Under the pieces are notes generated by a model. That model was given only the letters and a program-made list of their open reading frames with translations. It made no database searches and was not told the DNA's origin. Below are positions 1 to 11,545 of a DNA stretch of 64,000 nt, piece after piece (the stretch's first letter is position 1; every line of letters begins with the position of its first letter). Source of the DNA: Ascarosepion bandense (lineage: Eukaryota > Mollusca > Cephalopoda > Sepiida > Sepiidae); the NCBI GenBank assembly GCA_037127315.1, contig JBBBDQ010001275.1, positions 2,436,001 to 2,500,000 on the forward strand, read 5' to 3'. A program made the translations under genes and the position numbers.

Positions 1-652
1 GGTATTATTGTATTGAATAATTTCCATTAACTTTGTCTGCTTTTGATGTATGAAAATGTAATTACTTCTTTTCCAATATTACGGGTATTTGTTTATTAGG
101 GTAATGGATAATAGTGAAATTGTATTTTGGGGTAATCGCAGCAAAAAGGTTGGGAACCTATGTTGTAGTGTTAAATGTTTTTATATGGCATGTCACTTCT
201 GGACATGAGACATCATGGCTCTCCAAAGTATTGATTTGTTACTTTGGTGTTACGGTAATTGTGAGTTCAGTCCGGGCTCTGGGCAATGTTTACTTGAACA
301 CAGTAAAAACAGGGTAAGTAATAACTGAATAGTACTAAATAATTATTAAATGAGTTATCTCAAACCATCAGTCTATCCCTGGAAATTAAATATAGGATTC
401 AGTTAAAACCCTGTATGTTACCCAAATGGACATACATCTGATGAAGGCTGGAGGGCATAGCAGCTGAAGCATTGTTAATGATAATTCCTCATCCCAGAAA
501 TTCAGACAGAAACTGATATCCACATCACCACATGGACCATAGTATTTGACTTGTACCAAATTAAGATTAATAATTTTTCCCTAGACCTCTTTTTTTTTCT
601 TTTTTTTTTAATGCTCTAAGTAATCATGTCTCTCCACAAATCTTTCACTATT
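1..652. other. No recognisable gene; short repeat fragment at about 420-490
   Basis: The stretch is AT-rich with no convincing coding region. Positions 436-478 carry a degenerate hammerhead-like core (CTGATGA, a pairable middle, GAAGC), related to the repeats at 4441, 6315 and 53010. The rest shows no feature I can support. Confidence 0.5.
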
Positions 653-961
653 CAGTCAGTTAAGTGCCATACGTGATACACACTTGGGCGATCATGTCTC
701 GAAAGAGACATCACTGACTGGGCAGAAGATTATCCCGCAGTAGGTTGCCATTGCTTTCTGCGGTAGACTGGTTGCCAATCAAGGCTATAGAACCCAATCT
801 GTCCTGTTATTTGACCCATAGCTAGAGGGAAGAGAGAAATTAATACCTTTCCCAAGGGTATTTGTGCGTATATGATTGCAACGAATTCAACTGGAATTCG
901 AACTCGGCTCTCTGATTTCTTGTTCTGAGTCGATATCCACTGGACCACAATGCACATCCTT
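653..961 (-). repeat. tRNA-headed SINE, full length
   Basis: This is one of about sixteen copies of one family. Read on the minus strand it starts with a tRNA-like head: an A-box-like GTGGTGCAGTGG (here slightly mutated) and a B-box-like GAGTTCGAATTCC. Then come a conserved body (CCCTTGGGAAAGGTATTAAT, later GACAGATTGGGTTCTATAG) and a 3' domain with a hairpin whose stem is ATGTCTC/GAGACAT. It ends in a CAGT/ACTG-rich tail. An internal RNA polymerase III promoter is the expected driver of such elements. It encodes no protein; small frames inside it are meaningless. Confidence 0.88.
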
Positions 962-2035
962 TCACTATTATCTAAACTTATTAATAACAATTATTATCTT
1001 ATTTATAGCTGACAGGGGAGAGAAAATATGGAGTCATGCCTTTTCCAAGGGCATTGGTGTGAAAGTGAACAGAACAGACAAAGTAGTAATTTAAATTCAA
1101 CTTGCTGGTTCTACTGTCCATACCATTAACCATTATGCTGCTTGCACATCCCATTGAATACTATCTTTAACTAAAATTTTGCCAAGATTTTCTTTATCAA
1201 GTTGTATGTGTGAACCACTGAGTTCCAATACAGAAAATTCTGAGTTATATTCACAAAAGTAGAAACAATCACAAGATTAAGCAAGCAAACAAATCCTACG
1301 ATTTTCATTCTGCCAAGACTTCCATATTATCCTTTGTTAAGGTTAGCACTTCAAATTTGCTCAGATGGTTGATACTTCACCAATGAGGCCTAACAAAAGA
1401 TTTGTCTGAAGGGTGTGGTTGTGAATGCATCTGTATGCAGCTAATAGCCTTTGTACAAATAAATCAGATGTAAATTATATTCACTGTGTGGGCATACATG
1501 TTGAAGCAAGTAGGCGGGTGCTTAGATGCAACATGGAAATGAGCTAAAAAAGTCCTACACAACTTCAATACTACAAAAACCATTCAAGCAAGAAGACTAT
1601 TTAGGTTATGACCGCATTAATATACAACAGAATTACAACCAAGGTTTCAACTAATTTATGATAAAATATATGCACTCTGCTATGCAGATCTACACTGTAT
1701 CTAACGTCCTTAACTACAATGTTGAGTCATAAATAATTTCCATTTTTGTTTACCAACTTCATCCTTCAAAAAATAAAGAACAATTATATTTTATTCAATT
1801 ATACATTCACCATCATTTTCAACAGGTTATTGCCAATTATCAGACAAATCTTCAACCCCAAACAAGTGTCGGGCAACTCTTCAATCCACATTGAGTAAAA
1901 TTTTGCAGATTTTGATATAAAAATTTTTTAGACAAACTCTTGGATGTGGTTTTCCTTAGACATAATTTTCCCCATGAAAGTGTTTTGCAGTGATTAAAAA
2001 AAATTAATAGACAGATGGTGCAAAGTCAAATGAAG
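962..2035. other. About 1 kb without recognisable features
   Basis: AT-rich sequence with short frames only. I see no repeat family member, RNA gene or splice-flanked coding segment. Confidence 0.4.
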
Positions 2036-2668
2036 AGGGGGAAATAGAGCAGACCAACCAAAGGCAGCACCAGAGGGGGAGACAGAACAGACCAACCGAA
2101 AGCAGCACCAGAGGGGGAGACAGAACAGACCAACCGAAAGCAGCACCAGAGGGGGAGACAGAACAGGCCAACCGAAGGCAGCACCAGAGGGGGAGACAGA
2201 ACAGGCCAACCGAAGGCAGCACCAGAGTGGGGAGACAGAACAGGCCAACCGGAGGCAGCACCAGATGGGGAGACAGAGCAGACCAACCGAAGGCAACACC
2301 AGAGGGGGAGACAGAACAGGACAACTGAAGGCAGCACCAGAGGGGGGGAGACAGAACAGGACAACCGAAGGCAGCACCAGAGTGGGAGGGAGACAGAACA
2401 GGACAACCGAAGGCAGCACCAGAGGGGGGAGACAGAACAGGACAACTGAAGGCAGCACCAGAGTGGGGGGGAGACAGAACAGGACAACCAAAGGCAGCAC
2501 CAAAGGGTGGGGAGACAGAACAGGAGAACCGAAGGCAGCACCAGAGTGGGGGGAGACAGAACAGGACAACCGAAGGCAGCACCAGAGTGGGGGGAGACAG
2601 AACAGACCAACCGAAGGCAGTACCAGAGGGGGGAGACAGAACAGACCAACCGAAGGCAGCACCAGATT
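2036..2668 (+). repeat. G-rich minisatellite, units of about 37-41 bp, about 17 copies
   Basis: The unit reads roughly AGCAGCACCAGAGGGGGAG then ACAGAACAGACCAACCGA. Length variation comes almost entirely from the run of G (4-8). The early units are 37 bp and almost identical, and later ones are longer and more varied. Open frames on both strands (Arg/Gln/Thr-rich on plus, Leu/Cys/Ser/Pro-rich on minus) follow from the lack of stop codons in the unit, and I do not call them genes. The strand asymmetry (G/A on plus, C/T on minus) is strong. Confidence 0.93.
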
Positions 2669-3790
2669 AATATATTAACTGGAAGAATATGCACATCTTC
2701 TGACATAGAAACCAGTTTTTTGTCATTTGACAATCAACCATCATTGTGTTCATTTCCATCTTTACCCCAAAAGCTAATTAATAGCGCCTATTAATATGAT
2801 TATTAAAATAATTATGTGGCTTAAATTTATGAAATAAAAATACGTACATTTTTATACTTATTTATATCTGCTATGTTTACATTACTTAACATTTCCTTGC
2901 AAATGACATGAAAGCTATTTATAGAAGTGACCTTATTAGCTATGAATCCATTATGGATGCTCTTCAGTTATAAAATGTCTCTGTTATAAACAAAGCAACA
3001 GTTGATTACATATTTGCCACAACAGACATTTGCTTTTTCTTCAACACTGTAAAATATATGAGCTAAACATTCAGCACAAAGAAGAATACTGCAAAGAGAA
3101 AGGAATTTGTGGCATAAGAAAATATTGCATTTCTTGAAATTCTTTAAATATAAGGAGAATGGGAATCTCTTTATAAATAGACTTTAAAAAAAAAAGTGTT
3201 AGTCACATTTAAAAAGTGAAATCTGTTTTTTATCTCCCATTCCAAAATAGAATTTCAACATCACTGATGAAGAATCATATGTCAAGAATAGAATCAGTAT
3301 ATAGTTTTAACAGTTTGCATTTCATTTCACCAAAATGATTTTTTTGAGGAAGGCATGAATCTACTTCTCATCTACCTGAGGATAAATAACAGGGAGGTTG
3401 GAACCCTTTAGGTAACCAGTCTTCAATATTTGAGAATAAGTCAGGAAATGTACCTTGCTGATAATAGAATGTAATTTAATGCAACCAAATGAATGTTGGA
3501 AAAAGAAATGATGAAGCTAAGTAACCTCCATTGTTCAGAGAGTTCCCATCAAGGAGAATTACTCAGGATAATGTGACAACAATGAAATATTTAATTGGAA
3601 AAGAAATAAAAGAAAGAGTAATAAATGTTTCCACTTAATAATATGAAAAGAGTAATAATTTTGCTTCATTTTAAAATTTATTTAATATTTACATTATTTT
3701 AAGAGAAAAATAATAGTTTATCATTATTTTAAAATTAATTATATCATTAAATGATTTATTAGAAAATTGTTATGGGGGAAACTGATTTTA
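2669..3790. other. AT-rich intergenic sequence, nothing recognised
   Basis: Only low-complexity A/T tracts. The stretch at 3640-3770 resembles 5150-5258 (both rich in TTTACATTATTTTAA and AATAATAGTTT blocks), suggesting a diverged dispersed repeat. Confidence 0.35.
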
Positions 3791-4095
3791 GTCAGTTAAG
3801 TGCCATACATGAAACACGCTTGGGCAATCATGTCTCAAAAGAGACATCACTGACTGGGCAGAAGATTATCTTGCAGTAGGTTGCCATTGCTTTCTGAGGT
3901 AGACTGGTTGCCGACCAAGGCTATAGAACCCAATCTGTCCTGTTATTTAACCCATAACTGGAAGGAATAGACGGATTAATACCTTTCCCAAGGGTATTTG
4001 CGCATAAGTGAATGCAATGAATTCAGCTGGAATTCGAACCCAGCTCCCTGATTTCTCGTTCTGAGCCGATATCCAATGCACCACAACGCACATCC
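3791..4095 (-). repeat. tRNA-headed SINE, full length
   Basis: Same family and orientation as the copy at 653. The tail CAGTTAAGTGCCATAC is at the left, the hairpin ATGTCTC/GAGACAT follows, and the B-box-like segment and CACCACAACGCACATCC head are at the right. Confidence 0.88.
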
Positions 4096-4440
4096 GCACT
4101 CCTTCTATAAAGGACAAAAGCCAAAAATAAAATGGAGTTACTTCCCTTGTCAGCCAGTCGAAGCAGAAACTTCTAAATCCAACATGGTTTAAATCCAAAC
4201 AAATCCTTGCTGTTCTCAATGAATAAAAGCTATTTTATTATGTGTTAAAATACACTTGTCTTTTATTTTCATTCATTTTTGTTCATCCAAAAGACTTGGG
4301 ATATAACAAAAATAATAGCTTTTTTCATTCGAAAATTTATATTTACATAATTTTATTTGAAAAATAATAATTCTGCTTGATCATAGTAGAAAAATAAGGA
4401 TTCAACTTAATTTTTTTTATATTTCTGGAGTATGGGAACT
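4096..4440. other. AT-rich spacer, nothing recognised
   Basis: No frame, repeat or RNA gene that I can support. Confidence 0.35.
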
Positions 4441-4797
4441 AAATATTTACACTATTTACATTGTTCAGACTGTTGTCCTCTTCTACATTTGCCATATTCA
4501 CAACATTTTGGCCGTTGTATGCTCCAGCTTTCTTCACGTGATATTTGTTAGAATTTCAACCCGAACATCCTTTATTCCATCTACAGGTGTAGATTGTTCT
4601 AATTCCATGTGCCATGCCTGGATATCTCAGTTTCAGTTATTTCCCTTTAGTAACTCCAAATTTTTGTACATGTCTACCATGGCCAGGTACTGAACTATCA
4701 ACTGTTTAGGTCACATCACTGGATTACCTCATTCAATGCTTTTTATCCACTGGTTCAACAGCCAAAATGGCATGATGAGGACAATAGTCTAAACAAT
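4441..4797 (-). repeat. Dispersed repeat related to the foldback element at 6315
   Basis: The segment TTTACATTGTTCAGAC, then CATATTCACAACATTTTGGCC, then an inverted TTCTTCACG core matches the left arm at 6315-6530. The right part (from about 4760) matches its right arm. On the minus strand it contains a decayed hammerhead-like core (TGAAGA ... GGCC AAAAT). The small frame inside it is not a gene. Confidence 0.55.
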
Positions 4798-4798
4798 G

Positions 4799-5098
4799 TC
4801 AGTCAAGTGTCATGCATAATACACACTTGAGTGATCATGTGTCTTTTGAGCCATGATTGACTGGGCAGAAGATTTTCCTGCAGTAGCTTGCCATTACTTT
4901 TGGCAGTAGACTGGTTGCCAAGACTATAGGACCCAATCTGTCTTGCTATTTAATCCATTGCTAGAGAGAGAAGCGATGGATTAATACCTTTTTCAAGGGT
5001 ATTTGCATTTAAGTGAATGCAACAAATTCAACTGGAATTCAAACTCGGCTCTCAGATTTCTCCTTCTGATCCAATATCCACTGCACCACAACGCACAA
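4799..5098 (-). repeat. tRNA-headed SINE, diverged copy
   Basis: Same architecture as the copy at 653, but more mutated: the tail is GTCAAGTGTCATGCATAAT and the 3' hairpin is damaged. The body and the head CACTGCACCACAACGCAC are clear. Confidence 0.82.
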
Positions 5099-5267
5099 TG
5101 TAAATTGTGTAAAAATAGTTATAGATGCAATTTTGTTAGAAAAACATTAATTTACCCTTATTTTAAAATGAATATTCAAAAATAATATAATAAAAATGAT
5201 AGTTTGTCGTCATTTTAAAAATCACTTTATCATTAGATAATTTTATCAGAAAATTAACATTTTTACC

Positions 5268-5557
5268 ATCTATATCTATCTCACCCTTTATACACCCTTT
5301 ATACACCCTTTATACACCCAATGGTGTGTAGGGCAGTAACTTTTTGTTACTGTTTCCGTAACAAACTGATTTTTTATGGGGCAGGGTTGTTAGCCCTATA
5401 CCCAACCTCCAAACCTGATGAACCATTCTTGGTCCTTACATTTACAGCACCTGGTATTCCCAAAAGGTCACCCAGGTAAGTACTGACCAGGCTCAATGTT
5501 GCTTAACTTCAGTGATCGGATGAGAACCGGCGTATTCAACATGATAAAGCTGTAGAC
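5268..5557 (-). repeat. 5S-rRNA-headed SINE (SINE3-like), copy 1
   Basis: On the minus strand the element begins at 5557 with a sequence closely resembling animal 5S rRNA. The segments GCACCTGGTATTCCCA, GGTCACCCAGGTAAGTACT and TTGCTTAACTTCAGTGATCG are visible on the plus strand. After about 115 nt it runs into a unique body (GACCAAGAATGG, TAGGGCTAACAACCCTGCCCC) ending at CACCATTGGGTGT. A tail of (ATAAAGGGTGT)n plus GATAGATATAGAT follows. Flanks ATTTTTACC (5259-5267) and ATTTCTACC (5558-5566) form a probable target-site duplication, 8/9 identical. The same head plus body occurs at 60439, so this is a mobile element and not a lone 5S gene. The head is mutated and should not be counted as a functional 5S rRNA. 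Confidence 0.82.
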
Positions 5558-5566
5558 ATTTCTACC

Positions 5567-6314
5567 TTATTTTTTAAGAATTACATAATTTTAATTATAA
5601 AAGTTTTAAGTTTTCCTATTCTTCAAAATTATTTTCAAGTATAATAATTGTAATAACTGCATTTTTTTTACTGTCTGTACACCAGACACTTCATTCTTTA
5701 ATATATGCATGTCTGGTCAGATGCAAAGAAACCAAAAAAAAAATATAATTGCTGAAAGAGCTCCAGTGGTTATCAAAATATTGAAACACTAAAAATAGAA
5801 CATTAAAAATAGGAGAAAAAAATTGAATCTTTCTCATGTTGTGATCAAAAATTGAATTTGTCCATGTCTGATCGTTCTTTCTTTGAATTCCTATTAACAA
5901 GGAATTGCCAGTTACAAAGTAGTGGTTTGTCTACAAGTCTGAGCATTTACAAAAAGGGATTTAAGGATCACAAAGTGGGTGTTATATATTGTCAATGGGA
6001 AAAAAAAATCAAACAGTTTCAGAAATTTAAATATCAACAGGGTGATTGAGAAGTAACTCCCTATTTTATGTATGATGAACTCTTCAGTCTTGTAAGAATT
6101 GATGGGAGAGTCCATCATATATCAATTTCAGAGTTACTTTTCAATCACTCTATAGTATACTATACAACCTAGAGAGTTAAACTATTATTTAATCATTTAC
6201 TATAAGTCATTTATTACTGTACTAAGTATAGTAACTGACAATGTGGAACATTGTGGCATAAATTCAAAGCCATTTTAGAATAGCAAAAGATGTTTTTCAA
6301 TAACTAAGCAAGGT
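5567..6314. other. No recognisable features
   Basis: AT-rich sequence with short random frames. The segments at 6046-6075 and 6118-6150 are loosely repeated in inverted form (GATTGAGAAGTAACTCCC versus GAGTTACTTTTCAATCAC), a weak small foldback. Confidence 0.35.
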
Positions 6315-6825
6315 CATTGTTTACATTATTTACAGTATTCAGGCATTTGTTTTCATCTTTATTGCCATATTCCCAACATTTCCACCATTGTACGCCCTGA
6401 CCTTCTTCAGTTAATTGGAACTTTTAAACAAAACACTTTATTTTGATCATTTGGGTAAATTGTTCTCATTCTATGAGTCATGCCACTAGATGCCTTGGTT
6501 ATCTCCCTTTAAGTTAACACTAAGTTTTTTGCTTGCCACTGCTGTATGACACATGACTCAGTGAATAAAAGCATTGATTGGAGCCAGTGACTTGACAGCA
6601 GTGGTGAACAAAAAGCTTAGCAAGTTAAAGAGAGATAACTAAGATATCTGGTAGTAGCATGGCTCTTGGAACAGGAACAATCTACCCCAGTGATTGAAAT
6701 AAAGGGTTTGGTTCAAAGTTCCAATCAGCTGAAGAAGATCAAAGACTGAAATGTTATGAATATGGCAACCAAAATGAGGACAATAGTCAAAACGATGTAA
6801 ATAATTTCAATACCTCATCTCAGAA
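6315..6825. repeat. Foldback repeat with about 210-bp inverted arms
   Basis: The left arm (about 6320-6535) and right arm (about 6595-6810) are inverted copies of one another. Examples are CATATTCCCAACATTTCC versus GAAATGTTATGAATATGG, and GGTTATCTCCCTTTAA versus TTAAAGAGAGATAACT. The centre (about 6540-6590) resembles part of 52865-52935. Each arm carries a hammerhead-like core in the outward orientation (plus strand near 6731: CTGAAGA, short stem, GAAAT). Further partial copies lie at 4441, 6845-6955 and 52850-53130. It encodes no protein. Confidence 0.7.
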
Positions 6826-6844
6826 ATATAGACAGATCTTGAAG

Positions 6845-6955
6845 AATGTCGAAGCTTACAATAGCCAAAACGTTGTGAATATGTCAACCAAGATGACTAT
6901 AACAGTCAGAACAATGTAAATAATGTAAATAATTAAAATACCTCATCTGAGAAAC
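6845..6955 (+). repeat. Partial copy of the right arm of the 6315 repeat
   Basis: GAATATGTCAACCAAGATGAC, then ACAGTCAGAACAATGTAAATAA, repeats the end of the neighbouring right arm with about 80-90% identity by eye. This suggests tandem partial duplication. Confidence 0.55.
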
Positions 6956-7568
6956 ATCGACAAATAAACAAGGTAAGGAGCTGAGAAATGTCCCGAGAAA
7001 CAAAGCAAATATGACTAGACTGTAATATTTACCTTCCTATATGATAGTGAACAATAGACAAGTGGTTTTCACAAATCAAAAATAAGACATGAAGTAACAG
7101 AGATTCTACAGATGAATTTTGAGAATGCCAAGGACAACATATAAGAGTAGCAAAGAGGTTTTAAGATGTTTGGGTCAACAAAGAAATTGTGGTTAACATT
7201 CAGGAGACATTAAATTTTTGGAAAATATAACGAAGAAAGAAGGCTTGGAGAATTTAATACCCTCAGATAGTAAAGCTACTTGACATGTTTGTAAAAATGA
7301 ATAGAGAAACAAGTACCACAAAGAAGAGAAGGTGTTGGAAAATAGTATTGCTGAGAGTAACAAAAAGCAGGAAACTGTGGAGAATCATATTCTAAAAAAC
7401 ATGGCTCACTGAAAGAGAATGTGAAGCAACTTGATGAGTTTGAGCAAATGAATAGAATAACAAATACCACAAAGACAATGAGTGGTTGTAAAGGAGAAAG
7501 GATTGCAGAAAAAAAAGACAAGATATAAAGCAGTAGCGAGTTATTATAACTTAGTATATAATGATAAG
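6956..7568. other. No recognisable features
   Basis: Purine-rich plus strand with short repeats such as AAATACCACAAAGA and AAGTACCACAAAGA (about 140 bp apart, 7310 and 7463), which suggests an old tandem duplication. No gene. Confidence 0.35.
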
Positions 7569-7880
7569 AGTGTGCGTTGTAGTGCAGTGGATATCAGATC
7601 AGAACAACAAATCAAGGGGGCCCGAATTCAAATTCCAGTTGAATTCATTGCATTCACTTACACACAAATACCCTTGGGAAAGGTATTAATTCATCTCTTC
7701 CCTTCAGTTATGGGTTAAATAATAGAATAGATTGGGTTCTATAGCCTTGGCTGGCAACCAATCTAATGCAGAAAACAATGGCAACCTACTGTGGGATAAT
7801 CTTCGACCCAGTCAGTCACGTCTCATTCGAGACATGATCACCCAAAGCAAGTATCATGTATGGCACTTCACTGACTGATA
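7569..7880 (+). repeat. tRNA-headed SINE, full length
   Basis: The head is GTGCGTTGTAGTGCAGTGG (A-box-like). The B-box-like part is mutated to CGAATTCAAATTCC. The body CCCTTGGGAAAGGTATTAAT, the 3' hairpin and the CACTGACTGA tail are present. Confidence 0.87.
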
Positions 7881-7889
7881 TAACAATAA

Positions 7890-8206
7890 GGATATGCGTT
7901 GTGGTGCAGTGGAATATTGGCTCAGAATGAGAAATCGGAGAGCCGAGTTCGAATTTCAGTTGAATTCCCTACATTCACTTACATGCAAATACCCTTGGAA
8001 AAGGTATTAATCCGTCTCTTCCCTTCAGTTATGGGTTAAATAACAGGACAGATTGGGTTCTATAGCCTTGGCTGGCAACCAGTCTACCACAGAAAGCAAT
8101 GGCAACCTACTGCAGGATAATCTTCTGCCCATTCAGTCATGTCTCTTTCGAGACATGATCACCCAAAGCGTGTATCACGTATGACACTTAACTGACTGAC
8201 TGAATA
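7890..8206 (+). repeat. tRNA-headed SINE, full length, tandem to the previous copy
   Basis: It lies about 10 bp downstream of the previous SINE in the same orientation. The boxes GTGGTGCAGTGG and GAGTTCGAATTTC, the stem CATGTCTC/GAGACATG and the ACTGACTGACTGA tail are all visible. Confidence 0.9.
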
Positions 8207-8317
8207 TAATAGTTGAAAACATGATTAAGACTTCTACTGGGCATAAAGTGGGCGATCCATTTTATATTGTTACAAAGTAATAAACTGATCCCCCACTAAT
8301 TACTACATAATAATATA

Positions 8318-8507
8318 CATTTCTTTCCCCTCTAGCTATGAATCAAATAATATGACAGATTGGGTTTTATAGCCTTGGCTGGCAACCAGTCTACCACAGA
8401 AAGCAATGGCAACCTACTGCAGGATAATCTTCTGCCCAGTCAGTGATGTCTCTTTTGAGACATGATCACCCAAGCATGTATCACGTATGGCACTTAAATG
8501 ACTGACA
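8318..8507 (+). repeat. tRNA-headed SINE, 5'-truncated
   Basis: It begins within the body (CTAGCTATGAATCAAATAA) and continues through GACAGATTGGGTTTTATAG, the hairpin CATGTCTCTTTTGAGACATG and the ACTGAC tail. The tRNA head is missing. Confidence 0.82.
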
Positions 8508-9232
8508 TAACAATAAAGACTTCCAAGAACAATATGGTTTTGTACCAAAGAAACGGTTGCTTAATAAAAGTACTTCTCATGGAATCAAGAGAATAAAACA
8601 GAAACCGAAAATCTCAAACTTCAAAAGAATATTTACTTAACACAACAGTCAGTGATATTATTTTATAGGAATTACCTCCACCTTATCTGCCTAAGCACCT
8701 GTTAGATAGGATTATAAGGATTATATAAGGCATAGAAATATTCTTTCTTACTTTCTGCACTGAAATGGATTTTCTCTGCTGGGAGTGGATTTCTTTCCAT
8801 CCCCATCAAGACAACTACTTACTTTCAAACAAACCTTATAGACACTTACACACGCACATTATGCCTAAGTACATACATATTTTCTTTTTTAGGTTACTTG
8901 CACACATATCAATATATGTAGAATTTCTCCTTCTTTGTGTTTGGGACGTGTCTTTATCTGCACAAGGTTTAATGTTGCAGAGTCAAAATCTTTTTTCTCT
9001 TTGTCCCCAGGAGGAAAATTCTTCCTCATTTTGTAACACCAAGAATTTGCTTATGCAAAACAGTGAACTTGTGCAAAAGCAAATTCTCGTCATCGGTGTG
9101 GGGTTCCAGAACACCCGGATTAAAAAGGGAGATTTTAAAGCAGGATATCCAGTCCACAAAACACAACACAAATTTCAAGAAAAGACAACGCAATAAGAAA
9201 AGTTGCATAAAAATATGAAAATTTTGTATATG

Positions 9233-9236
<4 letters not shown>
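8508..9236. other. No recognisable gene
   Basis: A plus-strand frame of 143 codons at 8765-9196 runs through here. It has no domain I recognise and biased composition, so I treat it as chance. Confidence 0.35.
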
Positions 9237-9278
<42 letters not shown>

Positions 9279-9298
9279 TATAGATATATATATATATA
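9235..9298. repeat. (TA)n microsatellite
   Basis: About 60 bp of alternating TA with two GA interruptions. The Tyr/Ile-rich frames on the minus strand come from it. Confidence 0.95.
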
Positions 9299-10945
9299 AC
9301 ATAAACAATTTGTATAATTCTGTGTATATTTTGTTTGATAAAAAAGTGTCCATTGGATTTGCATGAATGTTGGTTGAATAGAAAAGTGTCTGTTTGCATC
9401 TGTAATTAAACAGAGTAGTAACACAGTTTCTTTCCTTTTTATGTATCAGCTGCTAAGTAGGTAGAAAAGAAAGTGTTTTAAATTGTGTTAAAAAGGAGTG
9501 TGAATAAGAATTCCCAAAGGGAGAGAGAGTCAAAAAGAGACGGTAGTAATTGGTAGTGTATATGTAAAACAATGAATCAGTCAACCTAACTTAGTAAGTC
9601 TGTGTTACTTCTCCTTTCTGTTTGCTGAGAGATGTAAAAGTTTTAAGGCTGTTGTAGGGGTCTTGTTGCAGATGTTTCCTCTCTTCTTTCTGTTCATACT
9701 AGTTGAGTGGGCAAAGGATTAGTTTGTCAGCACTGGTCTCTTTGATTTCAGCGCCTATTTGACTGTGTGTATCTGACACCATGTCTTTCTGGCTTTACTG
9801 GCATGGCTGACTGTCTCGCTGACTGGCAGATTGACTGCTTGCTTGATTGACAAATTGACCGACTGCTGTCTCTCACTGACCCTCTTGACTGACTGCTGTG
9901 ACCAGTAAGGGGACATCCTTAAATATAGAATTCTGGGCACATGGGAGGATCCTAGAATGATTTTTTTCTTTAGCCGTGAAAAAAAAAAAGGTTTTGCTGA
10001 CATGTTTTGAATTTCTCGATTTGTCAAACAAATCAGGATCCAGAGTATCACTTTTCACACTGACTTGTGAAAAAGAAAAGCTTTTAGCCATTTGGATCCA
10101 CTTTTGTGGGTATGCAATTTTATTTTAGGTTTTCCCCAAATGATATAGTCGTTTTAATTTGATTTTGGGGGTGCGCAATTTACTGTATTTTTTTAGCTGG
10201 TTGATGGATGATGGAGGATTTGTCTCCTGTATCAGTCAGCACATAAAAAAGGCAAAAGAAAAAAGAAAACAAGATTCTCTCTTGCAAGTAGTCCATTCTG
10301 GTTTCAATCTCGGCCCCCTCCTCAATGGATGACACACGGTACATCCCTTACTCTATTTTCTTCATAGATTTGCATGATGGCTGCCTCAATATAATTCTCA
10401 CCTTTTCATTTTTTATGAGGGATGTTATTCTATATAGAAAATTATCCCAGGATTGAAAACCATTTCTTTTGAAAAGTTTGATTCACTTTGAATGTTTTCC
10501 ACCTTATCCACAAATTTTAACTGCTCTTGCTCCAAACTGGTTGGTAACCAAAAATATCCTCATCCACTGTGACAGACTGGGGTAAAAATTATTGGTTACC
10601 AGGAGACAAAAGCAGTCCACCCACAACTACAATGTTATCATTTAATTTTCATAATGAATAAATAAAATTTTCAAAAATACATATATAAAAAAATGGTACA
10701 ATAAATAATTTTGTTGAAAAAAAATGAGTATTTCTTCATAATTTAAGTCTACAACTATTGTACATATTATTGACAGTCAATACTAATTGTAAATACAGAT
10801 ATTATAATTGAATTTTATATTTATTCTTTTTAATTATAAGTAATTAGTTGATGTTTATAAATAGTTTACTGTAGAATTTACAGATTAACAGATGGTTTAA
10901 AAAGTAGAATAGAGCATTGCATGCAGTTCACTATATTAAAAGCAA
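9299..10945. other. No gene; degenerate CTGACTG-rich patch at 9770-9905
   Basis: The patch at 9770-9905 has loosely repeated GACTG/TTGACTG words every 8-16 bp, like a decayed SINE tail or simple repeat. The rest is AT-rich without recognisable elements. Confidence 0.4.
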
Positions 10946-11143
10946 TCATTTGTGTTCACTGGATGATTGTTCAAATCTGCCAAGAATTGATTCTGCATCC
11001 AATTCATCTAACAATTCCTTTTCAATGGATAGCAACATGAAGGATTCCAAATTCTCCTCAGGCATCAAATTTCTTAATCTTGTCTTTAGCTTTGAAAATG
11101 TCCTCTCACGCTGGACTTTAATAACTGATGGTGTGCAGATGAC
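10946..11143 (-). pseudogene. hAT transposase C-terminal (dimerisation) fragment
   Basis: Reading the minus strand from 11143 to the stop at 10946 gives about 65 codons without interruption. They contain the hallmark of the hAT-family dimerisation domain: ERTFSKLKTRLRNLM, followed by LESFMLLSIEKEL and DELDAESILGRF before the stop. In the hAT family this C-terminal block follows the catalytic RNase H-like domain and mediates transposase dimerisation. The catalytic residues lie upstream in intact proteins, and I see no matching sequence beyond 11143. This is a truncated remnant, with no start codon or terminal inverted repeats nearby. The plus-strand frame over the same bases is a shadow. Confidence 0.72.
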
Positions 11144-11212
11144 TTTATAAATTTCTTATTCTTTTTTATTATGAAAACAGTTGTCTGTTTGTTCCTTGCA
11201 TTTTTATCTAAA

Positions 11213-11509
11213 TCTAAACTTATTTATAATAGAACTTTGTCTGTGTGTGTCCGTTACCTATAGACTCCAAAACAGCTGAACTGATTTTCTTGAAAATTTA
11301 CACAGTGGTACTATAAGCGTCTGTGAGTGTTCTTAGCTAGGTTTTGTATCAATGTACCCCTAATAGATATCGGAAATTGATAATCGAAAAAATTGTGTTA
11401 TAGAAGGAATGGTCCGATTTTAATCAAATTTGATACACTCATAGACAAAGACATAAAAAATGATATTCAGAAGATTCAAGGTTGCAGTTCTTACAATAGT
11501 GCAGAAAAT

Positions 11510-11545
<36 letters not shown>

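Noticed and set aside
105..317. 67-codon hydrophobic frame ending near a good splice donor (AACAGG/GTAAGTA)
   Set aside because: The possible acceptor before it is followed by a stop in this frame, no ATG start exists, and the peptide matches no family I know. Not enough to call an exon.
1994..2794. Long frames on both strands (up to 235 codons) with Leu/Cys/Ser or Arg/Gln/Thr repeats
   Set aside because: They are read-throughs of the 37-bp minisatellite, in several frames at once, with no start context or domain.
5447..5557. Functional 5S rRNA gene
   Set aside because: The 5S-like part carries several changes and is fused to a SINE body shared with a second locus; target-site duplications show it is a retroposed element.
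8765..9196. 143-codon plus-strand frame
   Set aside because: No recognisable domain, ordinary AT-rich composition, overlapping frames on the other strand; length is possible by chance.
9026..9424. Tyr/Ile-rich minus-strand frames
   Set aside because: Produced by the (TA)n tract.
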